Shown here: positions 22,526 to 29,743 of the stretch, in pieces
Numbering within the stretch: the stretch's first letter is position 1
Layout of the letters: every line of letters starts with the position of its first letter
Notes under the pieces: model-generated
What the model saw: only the letters and a program-made list of their open reading frames with translations
Told to the model about the DNA's origin: nothing
Databases searched by the model: none
Assembly: GCF_022012335.1 (NCBI RefSeq)
Contig: NZ_JAKLTO010000005.1
Location: 62,001-126,000 of the forward strand
DNA: 64,000 bases
Reading direction: 5' to 3'
Origin: Flavobacterium sp. SM15
GTDB taxonomy: Bacteria; Bacteroidota; Bacteroidia; Flavobacteriales; Flavobacteriaceae
Made by a program: the position numbers and the translations under genes

Positions 22526-22640
22526 TTTTGATTATGATTTATGATAATGTTTAAAAGTATGAAATAATAATTTAATCAAAATCGTTCCGACATCTGAAAC
22601 GAACCACAAACGCATAGTTAGTTATTGAATTCAAGAATTA

Positions 22641-22680
22641 AACCTAACATCTGGATGAGAATCTGGTGTTAGGTTTTTTT
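22641..22680 (+). terminator. Terminator hairpin, near-copy of 21732-21771
   Basis: AACCTAACA ... TGTTAGGTT followed by seven T. The loop (tctggatgagaatctgg) is also similar to that of the hairpin at 21.7 kb. No plus-strand gene precedes it, so it looks like the leftover end of a lost gene or the product of a duplication. Confidence 0.6.
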
Positions 22681-22797
22681 GTTTATGATAACCAATAAAA
22701 TTCAGTATAAATACGTATTGTATGGCATTTTGTTTACTGCTGAAAAAATATTTTAAAAATATTTATGTATTTTTTATTAACTATCAGTAATATTTTA

Positions 22798-22805
22798 TAT
22801 ATTTG
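22798..22805 (+). promoter_or_regulatory. Putative -7 element of the retron transcript
   Basis: TATATTTG matches TAnnTTTG and lies about 30 nt before the proposed retron RNA. No clear -33 element is seen. Confidence 0.4.
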
Positions 22806-22834
22806 CCTCATAGTTCTTTGAAATTTGTTTTGAA

Positions 22835-23115
22835 AGTTAATTACTAAATGGAGATTTTAAATTTTTGTTTATTTATAAACAACCCTTCATTGGGGTTTCA
22901 GGCACAATTCGCCCTCTAACCTGATGAACCAACTGATGTAGCGGTAACGCCTCAACAGTACATCCGTAGATATGATTGTAAGTAAAATTGCACCCCAGTC
23001 AAAGATGATTAAGTCAGATTAGAATGAATTGTTTAATGAAAGCTTCTATTTTAAAAGAAGCAGGGATTTTAAAGCGGTGCATAGAGAACATTGTCTACGC
23101 ATTTAGTGATTAACT
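22835..23115 (+). ncRNA. Candidate retron msr-msd RNA
   Basis: No long ORF lies here, but the ends are complementary: 22835-22850 pairs with 23100-23115 over 16 bp with a single G-U wobble, as expected of retron a1/a2. Inside are several local hairpins: TGTTTA-TTTA-TAAACA (22866-22881); AACCC/GGGGTT (about 22881-22899); GATGTA/TACATC enclosing GCG-GTAA-CGC (22934-22964); GCTTCT/AGAAGC (23042-23061); and TGCATAGA/TCTACGCA with one mismatch (23078-23101). TGCACC (22989) and GGTGCA (23075) could close a longer msd stem. The reverse transcriptase lies downstream in the same direction. The msr/msd border and priming G are not assigned. Confidence 0.6.
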
Positions 23116-23167
23116 ATTGTTAAAAAGAAGCAGGTAGCAACTAAGCTATCACTAAATCTCTTTAATT

Positions 23168-23386
23168 ATGTCGAGAAAAATTAGACTTCAAAACATCGAT
23201 GGATTGCTAAACGTATTAGTAACTATCGCAACGAACCAGTGTTCTCTATCGGAGAATGACGTTAATTTATTAAATGATGCAATAGCAAAGTTAAATAGAT
23301 TAAGGACTAAAAAAGGGTTGACCGACAAGCATTTCAAATCTGAAGTGTCAGATATTGTTGACCTCATTATTAAGTTTTTAATTTAA
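23168..23386 (+). CDS. Small helical protein of the retron locus
   Basis: 72 residues (MSRKIRLQNIDGLLNVLV...IVDLIIKFLI), predicted mostly alpha-helical with amphipathic segments; no signal peptide and no family recognised. It sits between the candidate retron RNA and the XRE gene. Its leader carries ATCACTAAAT (23148-23157), which can pair with the a2 end of the retron RNA. By position it could be the retron's effector (toxin) or an accessory nucleic-acid binding protein. That is inference only. Confidence 0.55.
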   Translation: MSRKIRLQNIDGLLNVLVTIATNQCSLSENDVNLLNDAIAKLNRLRTKKGLTDKHFKSEVSDIVDLIIKFLI

Positions 23387-23462
23387 TGCTATGAGCCATG
23401 AGAGAAGTATTACGTTATTCAGTTACCCCGACACCCTTTAAATTTTTCCAAATTAATTAATC

Positions 23463-23753
23463 ATGAACTTAGGTACAGTAATAAAAGATATCAGAAAACA
23501 AAAGGGTCAAACTCAAACAGAGTTTGCCTCTCTTTGTGGTATTACACAAACTTATTTATCCCAAATTGAAAACAATAGCAAAGAGCCAAACTTATCGACT
23601 TTAAAAGAAATAAGCTCTCGCCTTGATATTCCGTTACCAATTTTATTTTTTTTATCATTAAACGAAGATGATATTTCACCTGAAAAAAGAAAAGCATTTG
23701 AGATTATAAACCCATCCGTAAAATCTCTTGTGAATGAGTTCTTTAGAGTCTAG
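23463..23753 (+). CDS. XRE-family HTH protein, retron-associated
   Basis: 96 residues with a complete XRE/Cro helix-turn-helix in the first 60 (GTVIKDIRKQKGQTQTEFAS, GITQTYLSQIENNSKEPNLSTL). The C-terminus carries a hydrophobic PLPILFFLSL and a short helix. Its last 20 nt overlap the reverse-transcriptase gene, so the two are translationally coupled. An XRE partner next to the RT is the arrangement I recall for type VI retrons. It may bind msDNA or repress the locus. Confidence 0.8.
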   Translation: MNLGTVIKDIRKQKGQTQTEFASLCGITQTYLSQIENNSKEPNLSTLKEISSRLDIPLPILFFLSLNEDDISPEKRKAFEIINPSVKSLVNEFFRV

Positions 23754-24579
23754 GAATAAATTATTTTTACCTTCAATCATCGGAGAATCAAAAAAGGAAC
23801 TTGATAAAATTATTGAGGATATCGATAGTCATTATAGTGAATGGATTGAAACAAAAATAGACAAAAAGACTGAGCTACCTAAAACCTATTTGGATGGAAC
23901 TGTAAAGCAACGAGTCATTAGACCTTCTAAACCTCAATTAAAACGGATTCAAAAAAAAATTAAAGACAGAATCCTTTCAGGGATTGAATTACCTAGCAAT
24001 ATTCATGGTGGCGTAAAAGGTAAAAGCAATATAACAAACGCAAAACCACACCAAGGGAAAAAATACGTTTTTGTAACTGATTTAAAGGACTTTTACCCAT
24101 CAATAAGCGCAAAAAAAGTTCATAAAACATTTATTAATCTTGGGTTTAATAAACAATTTGCTTTTTACGCTACTAGGTTAACTACTTGGAAAGGAGAATT
24201 ACCTCAAGGCACACCAACAAGTACACATATATCAAATTTGGTTTTTTTAGATACTGATTATAAATTAATTGAAATCTGCAAAGCTAACGGCATAACTTAT
24301 ACTAGATACATTGATGATTTGACTTTTTCCTCTCAAAAAGATTTTCAACACCTCATCCCAATAATTTTAGAAACTGTGCAAAAAGATGGTTTAAAAATTA
24401 GTTTTAGAAAGACCGATTACGCTGGCAAACAGAATATCACTGGTATTAATGTATTTCTTAATAAGATTGACGGTACTGATAAAATTATAGCTAGGGCAAA
24501 AGAGGAAGAAAACTCCGAAGCGAAAGTAAAACCAATTCTTAATTATCTAAAGAATATAAGAAAAACCAATAGCAAATAA
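23734..24579 (+). CDS. Retron-type reverse transcriptase
   Basis: 281 residues. Motifs in order: the retron-specific NAxxH as NAKPH (residues 102-106), FVTDLKDFYPSI with catalytic Asp, LPQGTPTSTHISNLVF, the active-site YIDD (192-195) followed by LTFSS, and ITG (235-237), equivalent to the retron VTG in the thumb. It should copy part of the upstream structured RNA into msDNA. It overlaps the XRE gene by 20 nt and is followed by a terminator. It is slightly shorter than the usual retron RT (about 300-320 residues) but all catalytic motifs are present. YIDD replaces the common YADD. Confidence 0.9.
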   Translation: MSSLESRNKLFLPSIIGESKKELDKIIEDIDSHYSEWIETKIDKKTELPKTYLDGTVKQRVIRPSKPQLKRIQKKIKDRILSGIELPSNIHGGVKGKSNITNAKPHQGKKYVFVTDLKDFYPSISAKKVHKTFINLGFNKQFAFYATRLTTWKGELPQGTPTSTHISNLVFLDTDYKLIEICKANGITYTRYIDDLTFSSQKDFQHLIPIILETVQKDGLKISFRKTDYAGKQNITGINVFLNKIDGTDKIIARAKEEENSEAKVKPILNYLKNIRKTNSK

Positions 24580-24582
24580 CAA

Positions 24583-24614
24583 AAAACCTACTCCAGTATT
24601 TGGAATAGGTTTTC
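24583..24614 (+). terminator. Terminator of the retron operon
   Basis: AAAACCTAcTCC pairs with GGAaTAGGTTTT around a 7-nt loop immediately after the RT stop codon. The next gene converges from the other strand. Confidence 0.7.
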
Positions 24615-24649
24615 TGTTTCATTTGCGATTGCAAATTCTTCAAAACTAA

Positions 24650-25468
24650 TTAATCTATTGGGTTTTCCAAAAAATCACCCATTTCGGTTTCAAAATCTAC
24701 TGGTCTGTTAATTCGATATTTATCCTTATACATTAAAAACTTTGCGTTGATGTTCGAGGTATGAATCGAATATAGTTCCGTTATATTTTTCTTATTAAAT
24801 ACCTCATCTTTTAACCAATCCTGTAATGCTTTAAATGCTTTGCCATTTGATTCTGGGTTTTTCACCTTGGCAATTTCCTCATTATAAAAACGTTTGAGAT
24901 ACTTCGTTGAAACTTTCTCCATCCCTTTAACGTCCCTTTTGTCGTATAGCGGTTTAATTTCCATGACATAATCTTCACCGTAATAATCAAGTAAACTACC
25001 CAATGAGCCAACGTAATTTGCATAATCCTCATCATTCATTGGAGTTTCTATTTGTTCATCAACCACGGCTGGTGTTTCCTCAACAAGATTTGTTTCTGGC
25101 GATTCGATTATTTCTTCCAGTTCTTCGATGGTTTTTACATCGGCTTCACTTTTCAAATTCCCGAAGCTTGAGATTAAATATTTATAACTGAATCCATTCC
25201 CTTTGCCCCTTTCTTCTTTGATTATCCTTAAATACCCGTTATCCTGAAGGCTTTTAGTTGCATTAGCCAGTTTGTTTTTTGACCAGTCTAGCATTTTACG
25301 ATAATACTCCAAGCTAACTCTTTTATCACTTGGAGTGTCAAGTATCAACTGAAATAACCTAACAGCCGAATCCGTTAAATTCGCATCAGTAATTACATTC
25401 TTTGGGGTTTGGATGAATCCTTTGTCTAACCCAATAATAGCGGTGCTATTGATAGTTTTTCTTTCCAT
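24650..25468 (-). CDS. Winged-helix DNA-binding protein, replication-initiator-like
   Basis: 272 residues. The N-terminal ~90 residues look like an HTH_36/replisome-organiser-type winged helix (LTDSAVRLFQLILDTPSD, SLEYYRKMLDWSKNKLANATKSLQDNGYLRI). A Glu-rich linker (residues 110-150) follows, then a helical C-terminal domain. Such proteins are common on plasmids and integrative elements, where they initiate replication or regulate. No transfer or integrase genes are visible nearby, so this may be an element remnant. Convergent with the retron; a complex hairpin region lies upstream. Confidence 0.5.
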   Translation of the reverse strand: MERKTINSTAIIGLDKGFIQTPKNVITDANLTDSAVRLFQLILDTPSDKRVSLEYYRKMLDWSKNKLANATKSLQDNGYLRIIKEERGKGNGFSYKYLISSFGNLKSEADVKTIEELEEIIESPETNLVEETPAVVDEQIETPMNDEDYANYVGSLGSLLDYYGEDYVMEIKPLYDKRDVKGMEKVSTKYLKRFYNEEIAKVKNPESNGKAFKALQDWLKDEVFNKKNITELYSIHTSNINAKFLMYKDKYRINRPVDFETEMGDFLENPID

Positions 25469-25702
25469 AACATTTTTTATTTCCTTTTTGTAATTTCCTT
25501 TTTGGCTTATACTCGGAAGGAAACCTTGAAGGTGCGACCAACAAGGAACCGAGTACGCAGTATTTCTGCGGTTTAATAGTATATAGTGTATTGGAGTGAC
25601 TAAGTAAATGAAATCTATCTATATTATTTTTCTATTATTTAATGTAATTGATAGATTTAATTTATGATATTGATGTGAAGCACCCTCATTTTGAGGGAAG
25701 AT
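25469..25702. other. Intergenic region with direct repeat and nested hairpins
   Basis: ATTTCCTTTTTG occurs twice in tandem about 20-40 bp upstream of the winged-helix gene. Next is a bulged stem: ACTCGG (25511-25516) and CCTTG (25524-25528) pair with CAAGG (25542-25546) and CCGAGT (25549-25554). A second hairpin is CGCAG-tattt-CTGCG (25556-25570). These could form an operator, a small RNA or an origin/transfer-related structure. No coding gene is seen up to the IS left end. Confidence 0.45.
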
Positions 25703-25783
25703 GGTAATGTTTCAAACTTAGTGATGCAAAATTATCACGACCTAACAATTTAATAATCAGTAATTATCAAAAGGTTAAAGCAA

Positions 25784-25815
25784 AAAGATGGGCAAATACA
25801 AGCCCATCTTTTTTA
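25784..25815 (+). terminator. Terminator hairpin in the IS 5' region
   Basis: AAAGATGGGC pairs with GCCCATCTTT around an 8-nt loop, then T residues. It would block read-through transcription into the transposase from outside, a known protection strategy of insertion sequences. It is conserved in the relic at 12 kb. Confidence 0.65.
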
Positions 25816-25841
25816 TTTGTTATTGTCTTAAATCGAAGCTA

Positions 25842-26540
25842 ATGAAGTCGAGCGAACCTTTGTGTATCAGAGTTAGTGATAAAATTAAATGTATTAAATG
25901 TTCTAGTTTTTCAGTCATTAAAAACGGTAAAACTAAAAACCAAAAGCAGCAATATTATTGTAAAAGTTGTGGTAAGAGGTTTATAGAATTTTACAGTTAT
26001 AAAGCGTATGCTTTAGAAATCAATAGTCAGATTGTTACTTTCATTAAAGAAGGACTTGGTGTTAGGAGCATAGCCAGAATATTAAAAATTTCCACAACTA
26101 CATTACTTAAAAGAATAGTCTCAATTGCTTCATTAATTAAAACCCCACAAATTTCAATTGGTGGTAAATATGAAGTAGATGAGTTGTGTACTTATTTAGG
26201 TAATAAAAACAATAGAATTTGGATAGTCTATGCTTTACATAAATGTTCTAAAAAAGTAGTTAGTTTTAATATCGGAAAGCGAACTAATAAAACAATAAGT
26301 AAAGTAATAGACTTTTTAAAGCTTTCTAATGCCAAAAAGATTTTTACAGACAGGTTGCAGAATTATCGAAGTTTAATTGAAAATCACATTCATTCAGTTA
26401 AACGTTACGGTACTAACCATATTGAACGCAAGAATTTAACTTTAAGAACTCATTTGAAGAGATTAAATAGAAAGACAATTTGTTTTGGTAGAAGTCTTAT
26501 TATCACATTTGCTGTGCTTAAAATTTATTTTTGGTTTTAA
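25842..26540 (+). CDS. IS1-family transposase (InsA and InsB in one frame)
   Basis: 232 residues from the ATG at 25842. The ATG at 25788 lies inside the terminator stem and is unlikely to be used. An N-terminal zinc-binding part like InsA (CIKCSS ... YYCKSCGKRF) with HTH (EGLGVRSIARILKISTTTLLKRI) is followed by the InsB DDE region (YEVDELCTYLGNKNNRIWIVYAL; TDRLQNYRSLI; RYGTNHIERKNLTLRTHLKRLNRKTICF). Classical IS1 needs a frameshift between insA and insB; here both are in one frame. The protein appears full length, so activity is possible if the ends are intact. Confidence 0.85.
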   Translation: MKSSEPLCIRVSDKIKCIKCSSFSVIKNGKTKNQKQQYYCKSCGKRFIEFYSYKAYALEINSQIVTFIKEGLGVRSIARILKISTTTLLKRIVSIASLIKTPQISIGGKYEVDELCTYLGNKNNRIWIVYALHKCSKKVVSFNIGKRTNKTISKVIDFLKLSNAKKIFTDRLQNYRSLIENHIHSVKRYGTNHIERKNLTLRTHLKRLNRKTICFGRSLIITFAVLKIYFWF

Positions 26541-26605
26541 TTATTCAAATAAATCTGTTTTAAATTATTCTGTATTTGAACATAAAGTACATTATATTAA
26601 TTAGA

Positions 26606-27442
26606 TTATTTAAAATACTTATTAATCATATACTCAGTAATAGGCCGTAAAGGCTTCTCATAAACAGGATCAAACCCCGGTTTATTATACAATTCAATTT
26701 CATCACCAGATTTACAATACCACAAAACAGCTTTACCGTCCTTAAAAAAAGTAGTTGTATCGCATGGCCATATTCTTCTGAAATCGGTTAAAGATTCATC
26801 AAAAGGTATTCTAACAAAACCTTGTGTTTCCGAAGAGCAATCAACAACTACATAATGGTCTTTTTGCCATTCCATACATTGCTTATTCGCAAAAAAGATG
26901 TGTTTGACTGAAAATCCCATTCCTAAAACTACGATGGCTGCTAGAAGAATTCCATTTTTTTTGTTTATTCTTTTCTTGTTAGTAGTATTGACAATGTTTA
27001 GTGGAGGGTTTATATCAGGCAGAGGGACGGAGGGTTTATTGATCTCAGTTTTAGTAACAACTGGTATAGCCTCGCTAATAATTTTTTTTTTGAAAAATTT
27101 TGAAAAAGGTCTTGGCTGAAAATCTACCAGAATAGCTGCCATATTTATAGTTTCAAAATCTGCAGGTTCTGTTTCCCCTTTTAAAAAATTTTCAATAGGT
27201 CTAAACTTGTCGGTATCATCTTTTAATTTTTTCCCGCAATCTAAGCTGAACTTATATTTGAAAAACGATTCGAAACTTTTTAAGTCATCAGCATTGGTGT
27301 TGTCTTTAAAAAGTTCAAAGCATAGCTTTCTCAGTTTTGCTCTTGAAGGATTAAAAAAAACATCTGTATAAACTCCATTTTTCTCAGTCTCAAATTTCTC
27401 TCGTATTCTTTTTTTGTATTCTTCTTGAGTATTTCTCGTCAT
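26606..27442 (-). CDS. Single-pass membrane protein of unknown function
   Basis: 278 residues. The N-terminal ~130 residues are helical and Lys/Phe rich and lack a signal peptide. A Pro-rich linker, basic residues (KKRINKKN) and one TM helix (ILLAAIVVLGMGFSV, near residue 175) follow, then a ~90-residue periplasmic part with four Cys (CMEWQKDHYVVVDC ... WPCDTTTFF ... LWYCKSGD). The layout suggests a cytoplasmic sensor or regulator with an external domain. No family recognised with certainty. Confidence 0.6.
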   Translation of the reverse strand: MTRNTQEEYKKRIREKFETEKNGVYTDVFFNPSRAKLRKLCFELFKDNTNADDLKSFESFFKYKFSLDCGKKLKDDTDKFRPIENFLKGETEPADFETINMAAILVDFQPRPFSKFFKKKIISEAIPVVTKTEINKPSVPLPDINPPLNIVNTTNKKRINKKNGILLAAIVVLGMGFSVKHIFFANKQCMEWQKDHYVVVDCSSETQGFVRIPFDESLTDFRRIWPCDTTTFFKDGKAVLWYCKSGDEIELYNKPGFDPVYEKPLRPITEYMINKYFK

Positions 27443-27449
27443 AATTACT

Positions 27450-27518
27450 TCGGATTTTTTAGGATTTTTTAGGAATTCTAAGGATTCCTGCGGAATTGCA
27501 GGAATTGTAGGAATTCCG
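27450..27518. repeat. Degenerate tandem GGAATT repeat
   Basis: GGATTTTTTA occurs twice, followed by GGAATTCTA, GGATTCCTGC, GGAATTGCA, GGAATTGTA and GGAATTCCG. It is a run of 9-10-bp units just upstream of the minus-strand gene at 27442. It could be an operator array or a slippage-prone repeat. Confidence 0.5.
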
Positions 27519-27612
27519 TATAAATGCCCGAAACAAAAGGCTTTTACTTTGCCTCAGAATTAGTTCTTGTTCTATTTCGCGATACGAACAAATGTACAAA
27601 ACTACTTCTACA

Positions 27613-27693
27613 TAGTGTTGTCAAAAATCACTTTGGATAATTGTCCGGGAAGTATAATTCTTTCAAGGCGGTTTAGACAACACTACACTTCCC
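27613..27693. promoter_or_regulatory. Interleaved inverted repeats upstream of the sensor-kinase operon
   Basis: TAGTGTTGTC (27613-27622) is the exact inverse of GACAACACTA (27676-27685). GGGAAGT (27647-27653) is the inverse of ACTTCCC (27687-27693). The two pairs interleave, so they cannot form at the same time as one nested stem. Their position before the lipoprotein and kinase genes suggests a regulatory region. Confidence 0.4.
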
Positions 27694-27775
27694 AATTCAA
27701 TTTAGCATTGCCACTACAATAAATCTTGTTTACCACAGGAGTGCAATGCCTATGTCCAATTTTAATTCTAAAAAA

Positions 27776-27982
27776 ATGAAAAGAATATTTTTATTGGCTG
27801 CTTTTGCAGTATGGGGTTTAGTAGTAGTTTCTTGTTCATTAGATGATAATGAAAGAGAAATTTACCAAAGTAAGTTTAACCAAGTAAAAGGGAATGATCA
27901 ATTATATTCAAGAGACAGCATTCCTGATGGCCCAGGTGATGATCCAATTATTATGCCTCCGCCACCACCACCAAAACCATAA
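27776..27982 (+). CDS. Small lipoprotein with poly-proline tail
   Basis: 68 residues from the ATG at 27776 (MKRIFLLAAF); an upstream in-frame ATG at 27746 would add an atypical N-terminus. Lipobox VVSC, then a short acidic region and a C-terminal PPPPPPKP. No family known. It lies 51 nt upstream of the TPR sensor kinase and may be co-transcribed, possibly as an envelope signal for it. Confidence 0.6.
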   Translation: MKRIFLLAAFAVWGLVVVSCSLDDNEREIYQSKFNQVKGNDQLYSRDSIPDGPGDDPIIMPPPPPPKP

Positions 27983-28033
27983 ATAAATTATTACAGTTTG
28001 TTTATAATTACTAATTTCGGGGAAAGTAACTTT

Positions 28034-29737
28034 ATGATACGTTCCCCGTTTTTAGTTTTAATGTTTTCTTTCGTTTTATTCTCTTCTTGTAGGGATAATG
28101 TCGAGCTTCCCAAATCTAGCAATAAGCAAATCCAGGCTTATAATTATTTACAAGAGGCAGGAAAGTATTTAAAGGAAGAAAAATTTGATAGTGCTTTTTT
28201 ATTTTATAATAAGTCTCTGAGGATATATGTTAAGGAGAAAGATACTGCATATATATATTACTGTTTATATCAAAAGGCAGTAGTTCAACAAACTTATGGA
28301 GATTATAATGGAAGTGAAGAAACGCTTGCAGAGTTGTTAAAGTATAAATTAAAGAAATACGATGGCTTAATATACAATCAATTAGGAATAATATCTAAAG
28401 AGCAAAAAAATTATGATGATGCAGAAAAATATTATTCACTTTCATTAAAGACAGTAAAAAGTAAAGTAGATAGTATTTCTCCACTTAATAATATAGCTGC
28501 AATCTATACCGAGAATGGAGAGTCTGCAAGAAGTATAGCAATTTTAGAACCTATTTTAAAATCGAGAATATTAGATGTCGATTCGCTTCAAGATAAAAAA
28601 GCTAGAGTGTTAGATAATCTAGGTTTTTCTTATTTTAAACAGAACCGAAATCAAGAAGCATTAGATTATATGGGAAAAAGTTTAGCAATAAGAACCAATA
28701 AGGATCTAAGTTATGGAGCCATAGAAAGTTACCTTCATTTAGCTGAATTTTATCAAAACCAAAGCCTTCAAAAATCAAATCAATATGCTTTAAAAGCATA
28801 TCAAAACGCTACAATTCATAAAAGTATAGATGAAAGGTTAGAAGCACTTTCTTTCTTAATGACCAACAACATTAAATCAGGGAAAAATCTATATTCAAGT
28901 CAGTTTTTAAGTTTGAACGATAGTATAACAAAAGTTCGAAATAATGCCAAAAACCAATTTGCTAAGATTAAGTATGATTCTCAAATAGAGAAAGAAGAAA
29001 ACCAAAAACTGAAACTGGAAAGAGCCGATAATTTATTAAAGCTTGAAAAGACAAAAACTCAACGGCTTTTATTAATTATTGGATTTGGGTTATTGGTAAT
29101 TTTAATTTTTTGGGTAGTAAGGTTCTTTAAAAAGAAAAATCGAAAAGAAAAACAGAAAGCCGTTCACGATACAGAAGCAAGAATATCGAAACAATTGCAT
29201 GATGAATTAGCTAACGATGTTTTTCAAGCTATGTCATTTGCTAGAACGCAAGACCTTGAAATTCCGCAACGAAAAGAGACTTTCTTAAATGCTTTGGACA
29301 ATATATATTCCAGAACGAGAGATATTTCAAGAGAAAACAGTGAAGTTATTACTGGAGATCATTTTGAAACTAATCTTAAACAGATGATTGTAGGTTTTGA
29401 AAGTGAAGATGTCAAGATAATTATCAAAGACAATCATAATATCAAATGGGATAAAGTGCAATCAGAAAATAAAGTTGTAGTTTATAGGGTTCTTCAGGAG
29501 TTAATGGTAAACATGAAAAAACACAGTCAGGCTAGTTTTGTTGTTGTGGGGTTTGAAGATATCGGTAATGCCATTCAAATTAAGTATTCAGATAACGGTA
29601 TAGGAATGTCGGAGAAGTTGAATTTAAAGAATGGTCTTATAAATGCGGAAAACCGTATTCTTTCGATTAAAGGAACCATTACTTTTGAAACAGATTCTAA
29701 TAACGGATTCAGATTAAGTTTTTCAATCCCTAAATAA
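28034..29737 (+). CDS. TPR-containing sensor histidine kinase (NarL-type)
   Basis: 567 residues from the ATG at 28034, chosen because it gives a clean signal and lipobox (FSSC); the frame is also open from a TTG at 27998. The periplasmic part has about five TPR repeats (residues 30-310). One TM helix (about 344-364) is followed by a coiled linker, a DHp region with the phospho-His H389 in KQLHDELANDVF, and an HATPase domain (LQELMVNMKKHSQ as N box, DNGIGMSE as G1, NGLINAENRI). The response regulator follows 6 nt later. This is the common Bacteroidota TPR-kinase/LuxR-regulator pair. The stimulus is unknown. Confidence 0.88.
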   Translation: MIRSPFLVLMFSFVLFSSCRDNVELPKSSNKQIQAYNYLQEAGKYLKEEKFDSAFLFYNKSLRIYVKEKDTAYIYYCLYQKAVVQQTYGDYNGSEETLAELLKYKLKKYDGLIYNQLGIISKEQKNYDDAEKYYSLSLKTVKSKVDSISPLNNIAAIYTENGESARSIAILEPILKSRILDVDSLQDKKARVLDNLGFSYFKQNRNQEALDYMGKSLAIRTNKDLSYGAIESYLHLAEFYQNQSLQKSNQYALKAYQNATIHKSIDERLEALSFLMTNNIKSGKNLYSSQFLSLNDSITKVRNNAKNQFAKIKYDSQIEKEENQKLKLERADNLLKLEKTKTQRLLLIIGFGLLVILIFWVVRFFKKKNRKEKQKAVHDTEARISKQLHDELANDVFQAMSFARTQDLEIPQRKETFLNALDNIYSRTRDISRENSEVITGDHFETNLKQMIVGFESEDVKIIIKDNHNIKWDKVQSENKVVVYRVLQELMVNMKKHSQASFVVVGFEDIGNAIQIKYSDNGIGMSEKLNLKNGLINAENRILSIKGTITFETDSNNGFRLSFSIPK

Positions 29738-29743
29738 TTATTT

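Larger units (their letters stand above)
25703..26600 (+). mobile_element. IS1-family insertion sequence
   Basis: The left end GGTAATGTTTCAAACTTAGTGATGC resembles the classical IS1 terminal repeat (GGTGATGCTGCCAACTTACTGAT) and recurs at the 12-kb relic. The single transposase frame spans most of the element. A good right inverted repeat is not visible: only a weak TTTGAAcAT-like match near 26574-26584. The right boundary given here is approximate and the end may be degraded. Confidence 0.75.

Noticed and set aside
25788..25841. Upstream ATG of the IS1 transposase (extra 18 residues)
   Set aside because: The codon sits in a terminator stem, and the added residues are not part of the InsA-like domain; the start at 25842 fits better.
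26560..26600. Right inverted repeat of the IS1-type element
   Set aside because: Only a weak TTTGAAcAT-like match; not good enough to fix the boundary or claim target duplication.
27506..27551. Seventh palindrome-box promoter (TGTAGGAATTCCGTAT, then TTACTTTG)
   Set aside because: Only one half of the palindrome matches, spacing is 22 instead of 21, and the sequence is part of the GGAATT repeat array.
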